A stretch of DNA of 64,000 bases from Erythrobacter sp047872805 (GTDB taxonomy: Bacteria > Pseudomonadota > Alphaproteobacteria > Sphingomonadales > Sphingomonadaceae). Each line of letters opens with the position of its first letter. Within the stretch, counting starts at the first letter, position 1. Made by a program: the position numbers and the translations under genes. The notes beneath the pieces are model-generated. The model had not been told where the DNA came from. It searched no databases and was given only the letters and a program-made list of their open reading frames with translations. Shown here piece by piece: positions 1 through 6,765 of the stretch. The stretch is from the NCBI RefSeq assembly GCF_047872805.1, contig NZ_JBLQUK010000006.1, positions 112,742 to 176,741 on the forward strand, in the 5' to 3' direction.

Positions 1-478
1 CGGTCATGCCCAGCGCACGCGCGCGCAGGTTCATCCCGGCGGTCCAGCCAGCCACCGACCCCGCCTGTCCTTCCGCCAGCATGATCGCAGCATCATTGGC
101 AGAAACATTCGCAATTCCCATCAGCAGATCATCAACCGGCACCCGGTCGCGGGCATTGACCCACATGGTTGAACCTTCGCCATGCCACGCGCGCCATGCT
201 TCATCGCGCATGGTCATGACCTGAGCCGGGTCGAGGGTCCCTTCTTCGATCAGTTCAAAGGCGTGATACATCGTCATCACCTTTGTTACAGAAGCAGGCA
301 CAAATCGCCTATCGGGGGCACGCGCATGCAGCACCTGACCGCTGGTGATATCGACCAGCATGGCAATGGGAACCTCATCCGCCGATGGGATCGCTGGTGC
401 GGGTTGGGCCGAAGCCCCCGCTGCGAATGCCGCTGCGCAAAAAAGCATCACCATCGCGGCAAGGCGTTGCAGGGCCAT
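1..478 (-). CDS. D-alanyl-D-alanine carboxypeptidase (PBP5/6 family), cut by window edge
   Basis: The visible 159 residues are the N-terminal part of a serine-type DD-carboxypeptidase, a periplasmic enzyme that trims the terminal D-Ala from peptidoglycan stem peptides. The sequence begins with a signal peptide (about residues 1-24, ending GASAQ), then shows the nucleophile tetrad SVTK at residues 63-66 and the SxN motif (SAN) at 126-128. The KTG motif and the C-terminal beta domain lie beyond the window start. It follows the MltB-type transglycosylase gene on the same strand with a gap of about 70 bases, so the two probably form a cell-wall remodelling pair. The ATG at 478 places the signal peptide correctly. 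Family identity is secure; which PBP subgroup it belongs to cannot be decided from the fragment. Confidence 0.88.
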   Translation of the reverse strand, partial: MALQRLAAMVMLFCAAAFAAGASAQPAPAIPSADEVPIAMLVDITSGQVLHARAPDRRFVPASVTKVMTMYHAFELIEEGTLDPAQVMTMRDEAWRAWHGEGSTMWVNARDRVPVDDLLMGIANVSANDAAIMLAEGQAGSVAGWTAGMNLRARALGMT

Positions 479-549
479 GGGTTGAATTGCTGAAATCACA
501 GGCAAGCCTATACGCGGCGCTGCGCGATGATGCGAGACTGTCAGAGCGA

Positions 550-1617
550 TTAGTTCACGATTTCGTCAGCCAGCAAACCCACGCTCATCGCATAATAATT
601 GGAACAATTATATTCGAGTATGACCCGGTAATTGCCGGTCAACAGCCATGCCGGTTGTCCCGGACCATCGGGTTGAAACAGCGAGGTCAGCGTATCATCG
701 GGCAAGGGCCGCTGCGGCTGAATCCCCAGCGCGCGCCATTCCGCGACCGTTTTCCATTGGCTGTGGCGTTCGTGGACGCGGGGACAGACTGGGGACACCA
801 GTTTGGTCTTGTAAGCGTCCACATCGAAGCCGCCCGGCACGGCAGCGCGCACGCCCCATGGCTGACCTGTGCGCCACCCGGCATCGCGGAAGTAATTGGC
901 GATCGAGGCGAATGTGTCGGCGCGGTTGGAAAAGATGTTGGCTCGCCCATCCCCGTCACCATCCGCCGCCAGCCGAAGATAGACCGATGGCAGGAACTGC
1001 GGATTGCCAAATGCACCAGCATAGCTGCCCACAAGTTCCCCGCGCGGAAAACCGCGATCTGCGACTTTCATCAGCGCGACCCATTCGCTGGCAAATAGCT
1101 CGCGGCGGCGCCCTTCCCATGCCAGCGTCGCCAGGCTGCGCGAAAGATCGAAATCACCGCGAATATTGCCATAACTGGTTTCATGCCCAAAAATCGCAAC
1201 CACGATTTGCGGCGGGACGCCGAATGTCCGTTCCGCCGCGCGCAATTCGGCGCTGTGGGCGCGGTAAACGCTTCGCCCGCCAGCAATCCGCTGTGGATTG
1301 ACATGGGTGCGGATATAAGGCGCGAGCGCCGGATAGCCGCGCGTCGTCGGGCTGCCGGGCTGCCCCTGATCCAGCCTGATCACCCGGTCATTGGGCGTGA
1401 GGCCGGCGGTCATGCGCTGCAAGGTCGCCTCGCTCACCCCTTCGGCGCGGGCACGGGCTTTTAGCAATTCCATATAGGCGTCGAAAGCGATCCCGTCGCG
1501 CGCGGCCGCTTGTGCCTGCGTTGCTGCGGGCATTGCCGCAGACCCGGCTATGGCAATGGTTGCAAATGCAAAAGCGGCGGAGAGGAGGCGTTTCAAGAGC
1601 ATTGGGTGACTATCCAT
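550..1617 (-). CDS. mltB: Lytic murein transglycosylase, MltB family
   Basis: This 355-residue protein is a membrane-bound or periplasmic lytic transglycosylase that cleaves the MurNAc-GlcNAc bond of peptidoglycan to leave a 1,6-anhydro end. It carries an N-terminal hydrophobic signal segment (about residues 7-35) but no obvious lipobox cysteine. The catalytic glutamate is E146 in FGHETSYG, followed by the family signature AFGNPQFLPS and the Asp-rich DGDGDGRANIF stretch. Length fits the short GH103/MltB group without a C-terminal peptidoglycan-binding domain. An in-frame ATG at about 1602 is an alternative start. It lies between the sulfotransferase-like gene and the DD-carboxypeptidase on the same strand. 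Confidence 0.9.
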   Translation of the reverse strand: MDSHPMLLKRLLSAAFAFATIAIAGSAAMPAATQAQAAARDGIAFDAYMELLKARARAEGVSEATLQRMTAGLTPNDRVIRLDQGQPGSPTTRGYPALAPYIRTHVNPQRIAGGRSVYRAHSAELRAAERTFGVPPQIVVAIFGHETSYGNIRGDFDLSRSLATLAWEGRRRELFASEWVALMKVADRGFPRGELVGSYAGAFGNPQFLPSVYLRLAADGDGDGRANIFSNRADTFASIANYFRDAGWRTGQPWGVRAAVPGGFDVDAYKTKLVSPVCPRVHERHSQWKTVAEWRALGIQPQRPLPDDTLTSLFQPDGPGQPAWLLTGNYRVILEYNCSNYYAMSVGLLADEIVN

Positions 1618-1650
1618 CAGATAGGCTGAATTGCAGATGAGCGGGCATAA

Positions 1651-2379
1651 TCAGGGCTCAATCGCATGGCTGCGCATGAACTCATAGTCCTCGCGGCACG
1701 CATCAGCCGTTTTCCGATACTCTTCGCCGAGTTCTGGTAAGGGACCAGGCGGAGCGCCAAATCCGGTCGAGGCGTTGACCTTGTCATACCAATGAGCGCC
1801 CCAGATGCCGTCAGCTGGATGTGGGCCTCTCTCCCAATGCAACATCGCCGCATCCCAAGCGATCCCCAGCGCATTGCAGAGCGCCGAAAGCACGCCTTCG
1901 GGATTGGCCAGGACATCCGCGCTGTCGATCACTGGCGGTGCAGTGCCGATCCGATCAGCGACATGTTCAAAATAGGTCCGCTGCCGTGCAGTTCCCAGAT
2001 GTTCCGGGCGTATCGCGGTCCGCTTGTTCGCATAACTTGCCGCGACACGAATTGGATCGCGGATCAGAAATGCATGTCGCATATCGGGAAAGTCCGCGAT
2101 GGAAACCGGACCTTCCATATGATGCGACATGTGTTTTTGATACCAGATTGGAGCGCCGTTAGGTGTATCTCCGCACAAGGACTTTGCAACGCTTTGCCAG
2201 TTGCAATTCATTGCGTCGATGATCTGTTCCATCATCGGCTGCGGGTCACCGGTTTCCTTAAGGTAGGCGCCGTAAAAAGGCTCGTCGCTGACGAAGCAGT
2301 CGGCGCGGCTCGAAAATGCGCGCATCATCGCGGTCGATAGATTGCGAGGTCCGCTCCACATGGCGATGTGAACGCTCAC
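1651..2379 (-). CDS. Sulfotransferase-like P-loop protein paired with class IV aminotransferase
   Basis: The 242-residue protein starts with a sulfotransferase-type P-loop (WSGPRNLSTAMMRAF, residues 8-22), the region that binds the 5'-phosphosulfate of PAPS in true sulfotransferases. It also has a later RDP motif (LIRDPIRVAASYA) that corresponds to the 3'-phosphate-binding segment. Whether it transfers sulfate is unknown. The GTG start overlaps the stop codon of the upstream aminotransferase (GTGA), so the two are co-translated; an ATG six codons downstream would still keep the P-loop. Plant genomes encode fusions of this P-loop module to a class IV aminotransferase domain (from memory), which supports a shared pathway. 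Substrate is not predictable from the sequence. Confidence 0.75.
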   Translation of the reverse strand: MSVHIAMWSGPRNLSTAMMRAFSSRADCFVSDEPFYGAYLKETGDPQPMMEQIIDAMNCNWQSVAKSLCGDTPNGAPIWYQKHMSHHMEGPVSIADFPDMRHAFLIRDPIRVAASYANKRTAIRPEHLGTARQRTYFEHVADRIGTAPPVIDSADVLANPEGVLSALCNALGIAWDAAMLHWERGPHPADGIWGAHWYDKVNASTGFGAPPGPLPELGEEYRKTADACREDYEFMRSHAIEP

Positions 2380-3293
2380 GCCGCGGCGTCCCGGTCCATC
2401 AGATCGCGGTAAAGCCGTTGAAGCCGTTCAACCATCGGCCCGCGCGCTTGTGTCAGTTTGCGCCCATCGACCTCTGTCACCGGAACCACCCCCGCAAAGG
2501 TGCCGGTCACGAAAGCCTCATCAGCTCCGTAAACATCAGTGAGCGAAAAATTGCGCTCAAACACCGGAATGCCCGCTTCCCTGCATAACCGGATAACGTT
2601 GGCGCGGGTGATCCCGCCCAGACAGTAATCCCCGCTTGAGGTCCAGACCTCGCCTTTGCGCACGATGAAGAAGTGGGTGGAATTGCAGGTTGCGACAAAG
2701 CCGTGCGGGTCCAGCATCAGCGCCTCATCCGCACCCGCCTGAATCGCCTGAATGCAGGCGGTGATACAGTTCAGTTTCGAATGCGAGTTGAGTTTCTGAT
2801 CCTGCACCGCCGGATCACCGCGCCGGACATGGACGGTGAACAACCGGATGCCGGCTTCGATGGTAGACGGCAGCGGTGCCTTGTATTCGGGGATGATGAC
2901 AATCGTCGCGGGCGAGATCACCACGCGCGGGTCCTGATATGGGGTAGAGCGGATCCCGCGCGTTACCATTAGGCGAATGTGCACACCTTCAGAATCGCGC
3001 ATGGTATTGCCGTCGATTGTTTCATAGAGCCGCGCGGTCAGTTCTCCGCGTGTCAGCCCGATATCCATCGCAATCGCCTTGGCCCCTTCGAACAGCCGGT
3101 CGAGATGGGCATCAAGGAATGCGATTCGTCCGCGGTGCACCCGCAGCCCTTCCCACACCCCGTCGCCCAGCATGAAACCGCTGTCGAACACCGAAACGCT
3201 CGCCTCGGCGCGCGGCACCATCGCACCATTGACGTTGATCAGGATCGCGTCGTTGCGCGGATCGGGGGTAAAATCATGCGTGCCTTTTGCCAT
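2376..3293 (-). CDS. Class IV PLP aminotransferase (BCAT / D-amino-acid transaminase-like)
   Basis: This 305-residue protein belongs to fold-type IV PLP enzymes, which include branched-chain aminotransferase, D-amino-acid transaminase and aminodeoxychorismate lyase. The FDSGFMLGDGVWEGLRV segment (about residues 36-52), the basic RVHRGRIAF stretch and the PLP-lysine region HSKLNCITA (lysine K173) match the family. The cofactor-phosphate region near CNSTHFFIV and GGITRANVIRL is also present. It is the first gene of a tight pair with the sulfotransferase-like protein. Substrate is uncertain: the residues do not single out IlvE, and a dedicated biosynthetic role with its partner is as likely as general amino-acid metabolism. 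The ATG start at 3293 has no competing upstream start of note. Confidence 0.85.
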   Translation of the reverse strand: MAKGTHDFTPDPRNDAILINVNGAMVPRAEASVSVFDSGFMLGDGVWEGLRVHRGRIAFLDAHLDRLFEGAKAIAMDIGLTRGELTARLYETIDGNTMRDSEGVHIRLMVTRGIRSTPYQDPRVVISPATIVIIPEYKAPLPSTIEAGIRLFTVHVRRGDPAVQDQKLNSHSKLNCITACIQAIQAGADEALMLDPHGFVATCNSTHFFIVRKGEVWTSSGDYCLGGITRANVIRLCREAGIPVFERNFSLTDVYGADEAFVTGTFAGVVPVTEVDGRKLTQARGPMVERLQRLYRDLMDRDAAA

Positions 3294-3361
3294 CAGTGTT
3301 TCCTAAACGCTCATCGCATAGTGACAAGCGCGACAAGCATCGCTAGCGAGCCGTGCAGCGC

Positions 3362-3451
3362 GGACAGGTGGCAGAGCGGTTGAATGCACCGGTCTTGAAA
3401 ACCGGCGTGGGTGCAAGCCCACCGTGGGTTCGAATCCCACCCTGTCCGCCA
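3362..3451 (+). tRNA. tRNA-Ser (anticodon UGA)
   Basis: A 90-nt class II tRNA folds cleanly. The acceptor stem GGACAGG pairs with CCTGTCC, the anticodon loop CTTGAAA gives anticodon TGA, there is a long variable arm (GCGTGGGTGCAAGCCCACC region), and the T-arm contains GGTTCGAATCC. The discriminator G is followed by an encoded CCA at 3449-3451. The UGA anticodon reads UCN serine codons. It lies between two convergent protein genes. Confidence 0.97.
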
Positions 3452-3468
3452 CTTTGCTCATGCCCCTA

Positions 3469-4323
3469 TTATGCTGTCGCGCTCACCAGCCACACTTTGC
3501 AGCCCAGCAGGATGCCCTGCCCCGGTTGATAGTGCCGTTCGAACAGGGAAAGCATATCGGCAGCGGCGCCGTTACGGATGGCTTCGGGCTGATCGGCGAG
3601 CACCCGACCGACACCCAACGAGGACAGCACGAATTGCACTGCCTCTTCGGGTGTAGTCCCCGCGCCGCCAATCGCCTGCTGGCCTTCGTAAGCCTCGACA
3701 TCGACCATGCCGAACCCGCCAGAATCGAGCACTTCGCCAAGATAGCCCAGATCCTCGAACGCGAAGGGGCCGGGCGCGCGCGGATCTGCAGGGGGCACAT
3801 CGACATGCGCGCGCACCACCCCCATCAGCTCCATCATCCAGGCATTGTCGCGCGGCGGACCCCAAATGGCCAGGTCGATCCGGGCACCCGGTCTAAGCAT
3901 CGAATGTAGATTGGCAAAGGCGACGCGCGCTTCTTCAAAGAACATCGAACCAAAGCGTGAGAACAGCCGGTCGAACCCCGGCTCCTCCAGCGCGGCGGTG
4001 GCGGCATCGGCGCAGATGAAGCGCGCGCGGCTGCCCGCTGCCTTGGCGCGCTCCTGCGCCCGCTCAACCAGCATCGGGGCAATATCAAGCCCAAGCGCAG
4101 CACCCTCTGGCCCCACCTGCTCCGCGATAGAAAGCGTGGTCGCCCCGCCGCCGCAGCCCAGATCGAGCACCCTCTCACTCTGAGCATAGGCCGCGCGCGC
4201 CAACAGCGCATCACCAATCGGCGCGATCATGGCCTCGAACCGGTCAAGATTGGCGAGCCAGCGCTCACCCATTTCGCCCGACCAATCCTCTGTCTTGAGC
4301 GCTTCGCTTGCCTCGCCAGCCAT
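3469..4323 (-). CDS. Class I SAM-dependent methyltransferase
   Basis: The 284-residue protein has the Rossmann-type methyltransferase motif I VLDLGCGGGATTLSIA (about residues 52-67), an acidic ribose-binding residue at the end of strand 2 (GLDIAPMLVERAQ), and motif II/III regions (ICADAAT; ARIDLAIWGPP). It resembles the UbiE/arsenite-methyltransferase-like small-molecule group, but nothing identifies the substrate. Its ATG overlaps the lpd stop codon by one base, so it is translated immediately after E3. No membrane segment or signal peptide is visible, so it is cytoplasmic. A link to 2-oxoacid metabolism is inferred only from position. Confidence 0.85.
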   Translation of the reverse strand: MAGEASEALKTEDWSGEMGERWLANLDRFEAMIAPIGDALLARAAYAQSERVLDLGCGGGATTLSIAEQVGPEGAALGLDIAPMLVERAQERAKAAGSRARFICADAATAALEEPGFDRLFSRFGSMFFEEARVAFANLHSMLRPGARIDLAIWGPPRDNAWMMELMGVVRAHVDVPPADPRAPGPFAFEDLGYLGEVLDSGGFGMVDVEAYEGQQAIGGAGTTPEEAVQFVLSSLGVGRVLADQPEAIRNGAAADMLSLFERHYQPGQGILLGCKVWLVSATA

Positions 4324-5735
4324 CAGTAATGCAGCGCCCGGCCATAAGCATCGAGCACGCTTTCATGCATCATCTCGCTCAGCGTGGGATGCGGGAACAC
4401 GGTTTGCATCAGCTCCGCCTCGGTTGTCTCCAGCACCTTGCCCACGGTGTAACCCTGGATCAGCTCGGTCACTTCCGCGCCGATCATATGTGCGCCCAGC
4501 AACTCGCCGGTCTTGGCGTCGAACACGGTCTTGATGAAGCCCTCGGCCTCGCCCAGCGCGATGGCCTTGCCATTACCGATGAAGGGGAAGTTGCCGACCT
4601 TGACCTCGTAACCCGCCTCTTTCGCCTTCGCTTCGGTCAGGCCGACGCTGGCGATCTGCGGGTGGCAATAGGTGCAGCCGGGAATGGCATTGCGGTCGAG
4701 CGGATGCGGGTGAACGTCCTTGTTTCCCAGTTCCTGCGCGATGGCCTCGGCGCAGGTCACACCTTCATGGCTCGCCTTATGCGCCAGCCACGGGCCAGGC
4801 GTGCAGTCGCCGATTGCCCACAGCCCCTTGCTCCTGGTGCGGCCATATGGGTCGATCTGGATGAAGCCGCGGTCCATCTCGGCCAGCTTGTCGATACCGA
4901 TGTTCTCGGTGTTGGGGACGATCCCGATAGCAGTGATGACATGGGTGAACTCGGTGGTTTCAACCTTGCCCGCCCTGTCCTTGATCGTCGCGGCCACGCC
5001 CTTGTCGCCGATCTTCAATCCTTCGACCCCTGCGCCGGTCATGATCGTGATACCCTGCTTCTTGAGGCTCTTTTCGAGAAAGGCAGAGACATCCGCATCT
5101 TCGACCGGCACGACCCGGTCGAGCATCTCCACCACTGTCACATCGACGCCCATGTCGTTGTAGAAACTGGCGAACTCGATCCCGATCGCGCCGCTGCCGA
5201 TGACCAGCAGTTTGCCCGGCATTTCAGTAGGCACCATGGCGTGGCGATAGGTCCACACACGCTTGCCATCGGCGGGAGCAAAGGGCAGGTCGCGCGCGCG
5301 CGCGCCGGTGGCGACAATGACGTGCTTGGCGGTGAGCTTCTCCTCGCCCTTGTCCCCCTTCACCGTTAGCGAAGTTGCGCCGGTCAGCGTGCCTTCGCCC
5401 ATGTGGACGGTGATCTTGTTCTTCTTCATCAGGTGGCCGATGCCCTGATTGAGCTGTTTGGCGACCCCACGCGAGCGTTTGACGATGGCGTCCAGATCCG
5501 CCTCAATGCTGCCCGCCACCTTCAATCCGTAAGACGCCGCATGGTCCATATAGTGCTTGATCTCAGCCGAGCGCAGCAGCGCCTTGGTCGGGATGCAGCC
5601 CCAATTGAGGCAGATGCCGCCGAGGTTCTCGCGTTCGACAATTGCGGTTTTCAGCCCGAGCTGCGCGCAGCGAATCGCGGCGACATAGCCGCCCGGTCCC
5701 GAACCCAGCACCACTACATCGTAACTCACTGACAT
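4323..5735 (-). CDS. lpdA: Dihydrolipoamide dehydrogenase (E3)
   Basis: This 470-residue flavoprotein reoxidises dihydrolipoamide on the E2 subunits of 2-oxoacid dehydrogenase complexes and reduces NAD+. It shows the FAD-binding GSGPGGYVAA motif near the N-terminus, the redox-active disulfide CLNWGC (about residues 43-48), the NAD-binding GSGAIGIEFAS motif, the ATG-type ATGARARDL segment, and the C-terminal active-site HPHPTLSE with the His-Glu pair. Length is normal for Lpd. It lies in the same direction as aceF with a thioesterase and a DUF559 gene between them, so E2 and E3 are near neighbours here; E1 genes are not in the window. The ATG start at 5735 gives the FAD motif at its usual distance. 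Confidence 0.97.
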   Translation of the reverse strand: MSVSYDVVVLGSGPGGYVAAIRCAQLGLKTAIVERENLGGICLNWGCIPTKALLRSAEIKHYMDHAASYGLKVAGSIEADLDAIVKRSRGVAKQLNQGIGHLMKKNKITVHMGEGTLTGATSLTVKGDKGEEKLTAKHVIVATGARARDLPFAPADGKRVWTYRHAMVPTEMPGKLLVIGSGAIGIEFASFYNDMGVDVTVVEMLDRVVPVEDADVSAFLEKSLKKQGITIMTGAGVEGLKIGDKGVAATIKDRAGKVETTEFTHVITAIGIVPNTENIGIDKLAEMDRGFIQIDPYGRTRSKGLWAIGDCTPGPWLAHKASHEGVTCAEAIAQELGNKDVHPHPLDRNAIPGCTYCHPQIASVGLTEAKAKEAGYEVKVGNFPFIGNGKAIALGEAEGFIKTVFDAKTGELLGAHMIGAEVTELIQGYTVGKVLETTEAELMQTVFPHPTLSEMMHESVLDAYGRALHY

Positions 5736-5902
5736 TGCTCTATTTCCCTCTGCTTACACCCGTTTGCTGACACACCTGACACACAGTCCAGAGCCGAAAC
5801 AATCGCGGCCTCCGCTTGCCCAAATAAGCTGTTCCGATTTTGGCGGCGCGGGTTCAAGTCCATTCGCTCACCTTGGCATTTTACAGCCCTGTAGGACAGC
5901 CC
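5736..5902. other. Intergenic region between thioesterase and lpd; no gene seen
   Basis: This stretch between two genes of the same strand holds no convincing open frame or repeat. A short T-arm-like string (GCGGGTTCAAGTCC near 5847-5860) recalls the 3' half of a tRNA, but the stem pairs poorly and no 5' half is present. Confidence 0.4.
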
Positions 5903-6280
5903 CTAGACCGTCTGACCGGCAAGGCGGCGCGGCCGGTCATTTTCATCGAGCAGCACGAATTTGAAAGTCCCGCGCGAAACCGGCGTGGTCGCCTCGCCAT
6001 TGCGTTCCCGCCCCACTCCTTCTGCCAGGATCGTCAGCGAGGTGTTGCCGGTGGCGATGACGTCGCAATAGACGCTGAGTTCATCGCCGACCTGCATTGC
6101 GCCGGGAAAGGTGAAGTCGGTCGCGTGGACCACCACCGCCTTGCCTTTGCCCACTCGGCTCGCCAGCGAGCCCGCGCCCAAAGCCATTTGCGCCATCAGC
6201 CACCCGCCGAACACCCCGCCATAGGGGTTGAGGTCGGTCGGCATGGCAGTGACGCGGATTTGCGGGGTGTGGTCAGTCAA
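5903..6280 (-). CDS. Acyl-CoA thioesterase, hotdog fold (YciA-like)
   Basis: The 125-residue protein matches short hotdog-fold acyl-CoA hydrolases: a MPTDLNPYGGVFGGWLMAQMALGAGSL-type helix region (residues 13-39, with the Asn and Gly positions typical of YciA), then strands containing VVVHATDFTFPGAMQVGDEL. It would hydrolyse acyl-CoA esters in the cytoplasm. The start codon is TTG, overlapping the stop of the DUF559 gene (TTGA); the first ATG (6244) would remove 12 residues that family members usually have. The repeat-flanked nuclease gene directly upstream may have replaced the original start region; this is inference. It precedes lpd on the same strand by about 170 bases. Confidence 0.85.
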   Translation of the reverse strand: MTDHTPQIRVTAMPTDLNPYGGVFGGWLMAQMALGAGSLASRVGKGKAVVVHATDFTFPGAMQVGDELSVYCDVIATGNTSLTILAEGVGRERNGEATTPVSRGTFKFVLLDENDRPRRLAGQTV

Positions 6281-6765
6281 AGCCCCTTTTCCCTCGCGGG
6301 AGAGGGGTTGGGGAGAGGGGGCAGGGCTGCGTCCATAATTTCCCGTGCGACACCATCGGGATTCCCGAGAATGTCATTGTTCCAGAACCGTAAAACGCGA
6401 AAGCCTTGCTCCGTCAGCCATTCGTCACGAACCGCATCATTACCGTTCTCAGCGTGCTGACCGCCATCAGCTTCAACAATCAACCGCGCGCCGAAACAGA
6501 CAAAGTCGACGATGTATTCACCGATTTGTTCTTGGCGCTTGAACTTCATTCCAGCGAGGCGCCGACCGCGCAACATCGACCACAGCTTCGCCTCGGCATC
6601 AGTCGGTTCCAGCCGCATCCTCTTGGCGAGTGGCAAGAGATCATGCTTGCCCCCTCTCCTTCCCACCGCTGCGCGGCGGGCCCCTTCCTCTCCCGCAAGG
6701 GGAGAGGAGATGGACATTGGTTCAGCTCTCGCCGCTTGCCTGCTAGCCAAAGTTGGAGATTTCAC
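6277..6765 (-). CDS. DUF559 endonuclease-like protein inside inverted REP-like repeats
   Basis: The 162-residue protein contains a DUF559 domain of the Vsr/PD-(D/E)xK-like fold: LEPTDAEAKLWSMLRGRRL (about 52-70), KFKRQEQIGEYIVDFVCFGA (75-94) and LIVEADGGQH (96-105), with the acidic residues D88, E99 and D101 and a conserved C-terminal RVLRFWNNDIL. It is likely a small nuclease; no target is known. Its N-terminal extension (SSPLAGEEGARRAA) and its C-terminus (PLPNPSPAREKGL) are both encoded by hairpin repeats, so repeat sequence has become coding at both ends. The GTG start overlaps the aceF stop (GTGA), and its own stop overlaps the thioesterase TTG. A shorter start (ATG at 6717) is possible. 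Confidence 0.8.
   Translation of the reverse strand: MKSPTLASRQAARAEPMSISSPLAGEEGARRAAVGRRGGKHDLLPLAKRMRLEPTDAEAKLWSMLRGRRLAGMKFKRQEQIGEYIVDFVCFGARLIVEADGGQHAENGNDAVRDEWLTEQGFRVLRFWNNDILGNPDGVAREIMDAALPPLPNPSPAREKGL
6282..6321. repeat. REP-like hairpin repeat, downstream copy flanking DUF559 gene
   Basis: The plus strand reads CCCC-TTTT-CCC, loop TCGC, GGGAGAGGGG (6283-6307), a hairpin with one wobble pair and one bulge, followed by a TTGGGGAGAGGGGGC tail. It is inverted relative to the copy at 6649-6709 and encodes the last residues of the DUF559 protein. Confidence 0.8.
6649..6709. repeat. REP-like hairpin repeat, upstream copy flanking DUF559 gene
   Basis: GCCCCCTCTCC (6649-6659) matches the reverse complement of the tail of the other copy. 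The main hairpin is CCTCTCCC, loop GCAAG, GGGAGAGG (6687-6707), an 8-bp perfect stem. In the coding direction it gives the SPLAGEEG peptide typical of this alphaproteobacterial repeat family. Confidence 0.8.

Noticed and set aside
4308..5369. A 353-codon open frame opposite lpd.
   Set aside because: Shadow of the E3 gene with no family features.
5840..5885. A tRNA-like 3' fragment (GGGTTCAAGTCC) before lpd.
   Set aside because: The T-stem pairs at only two positions and no acceptor or anticodon half exists nearby; probably chance.
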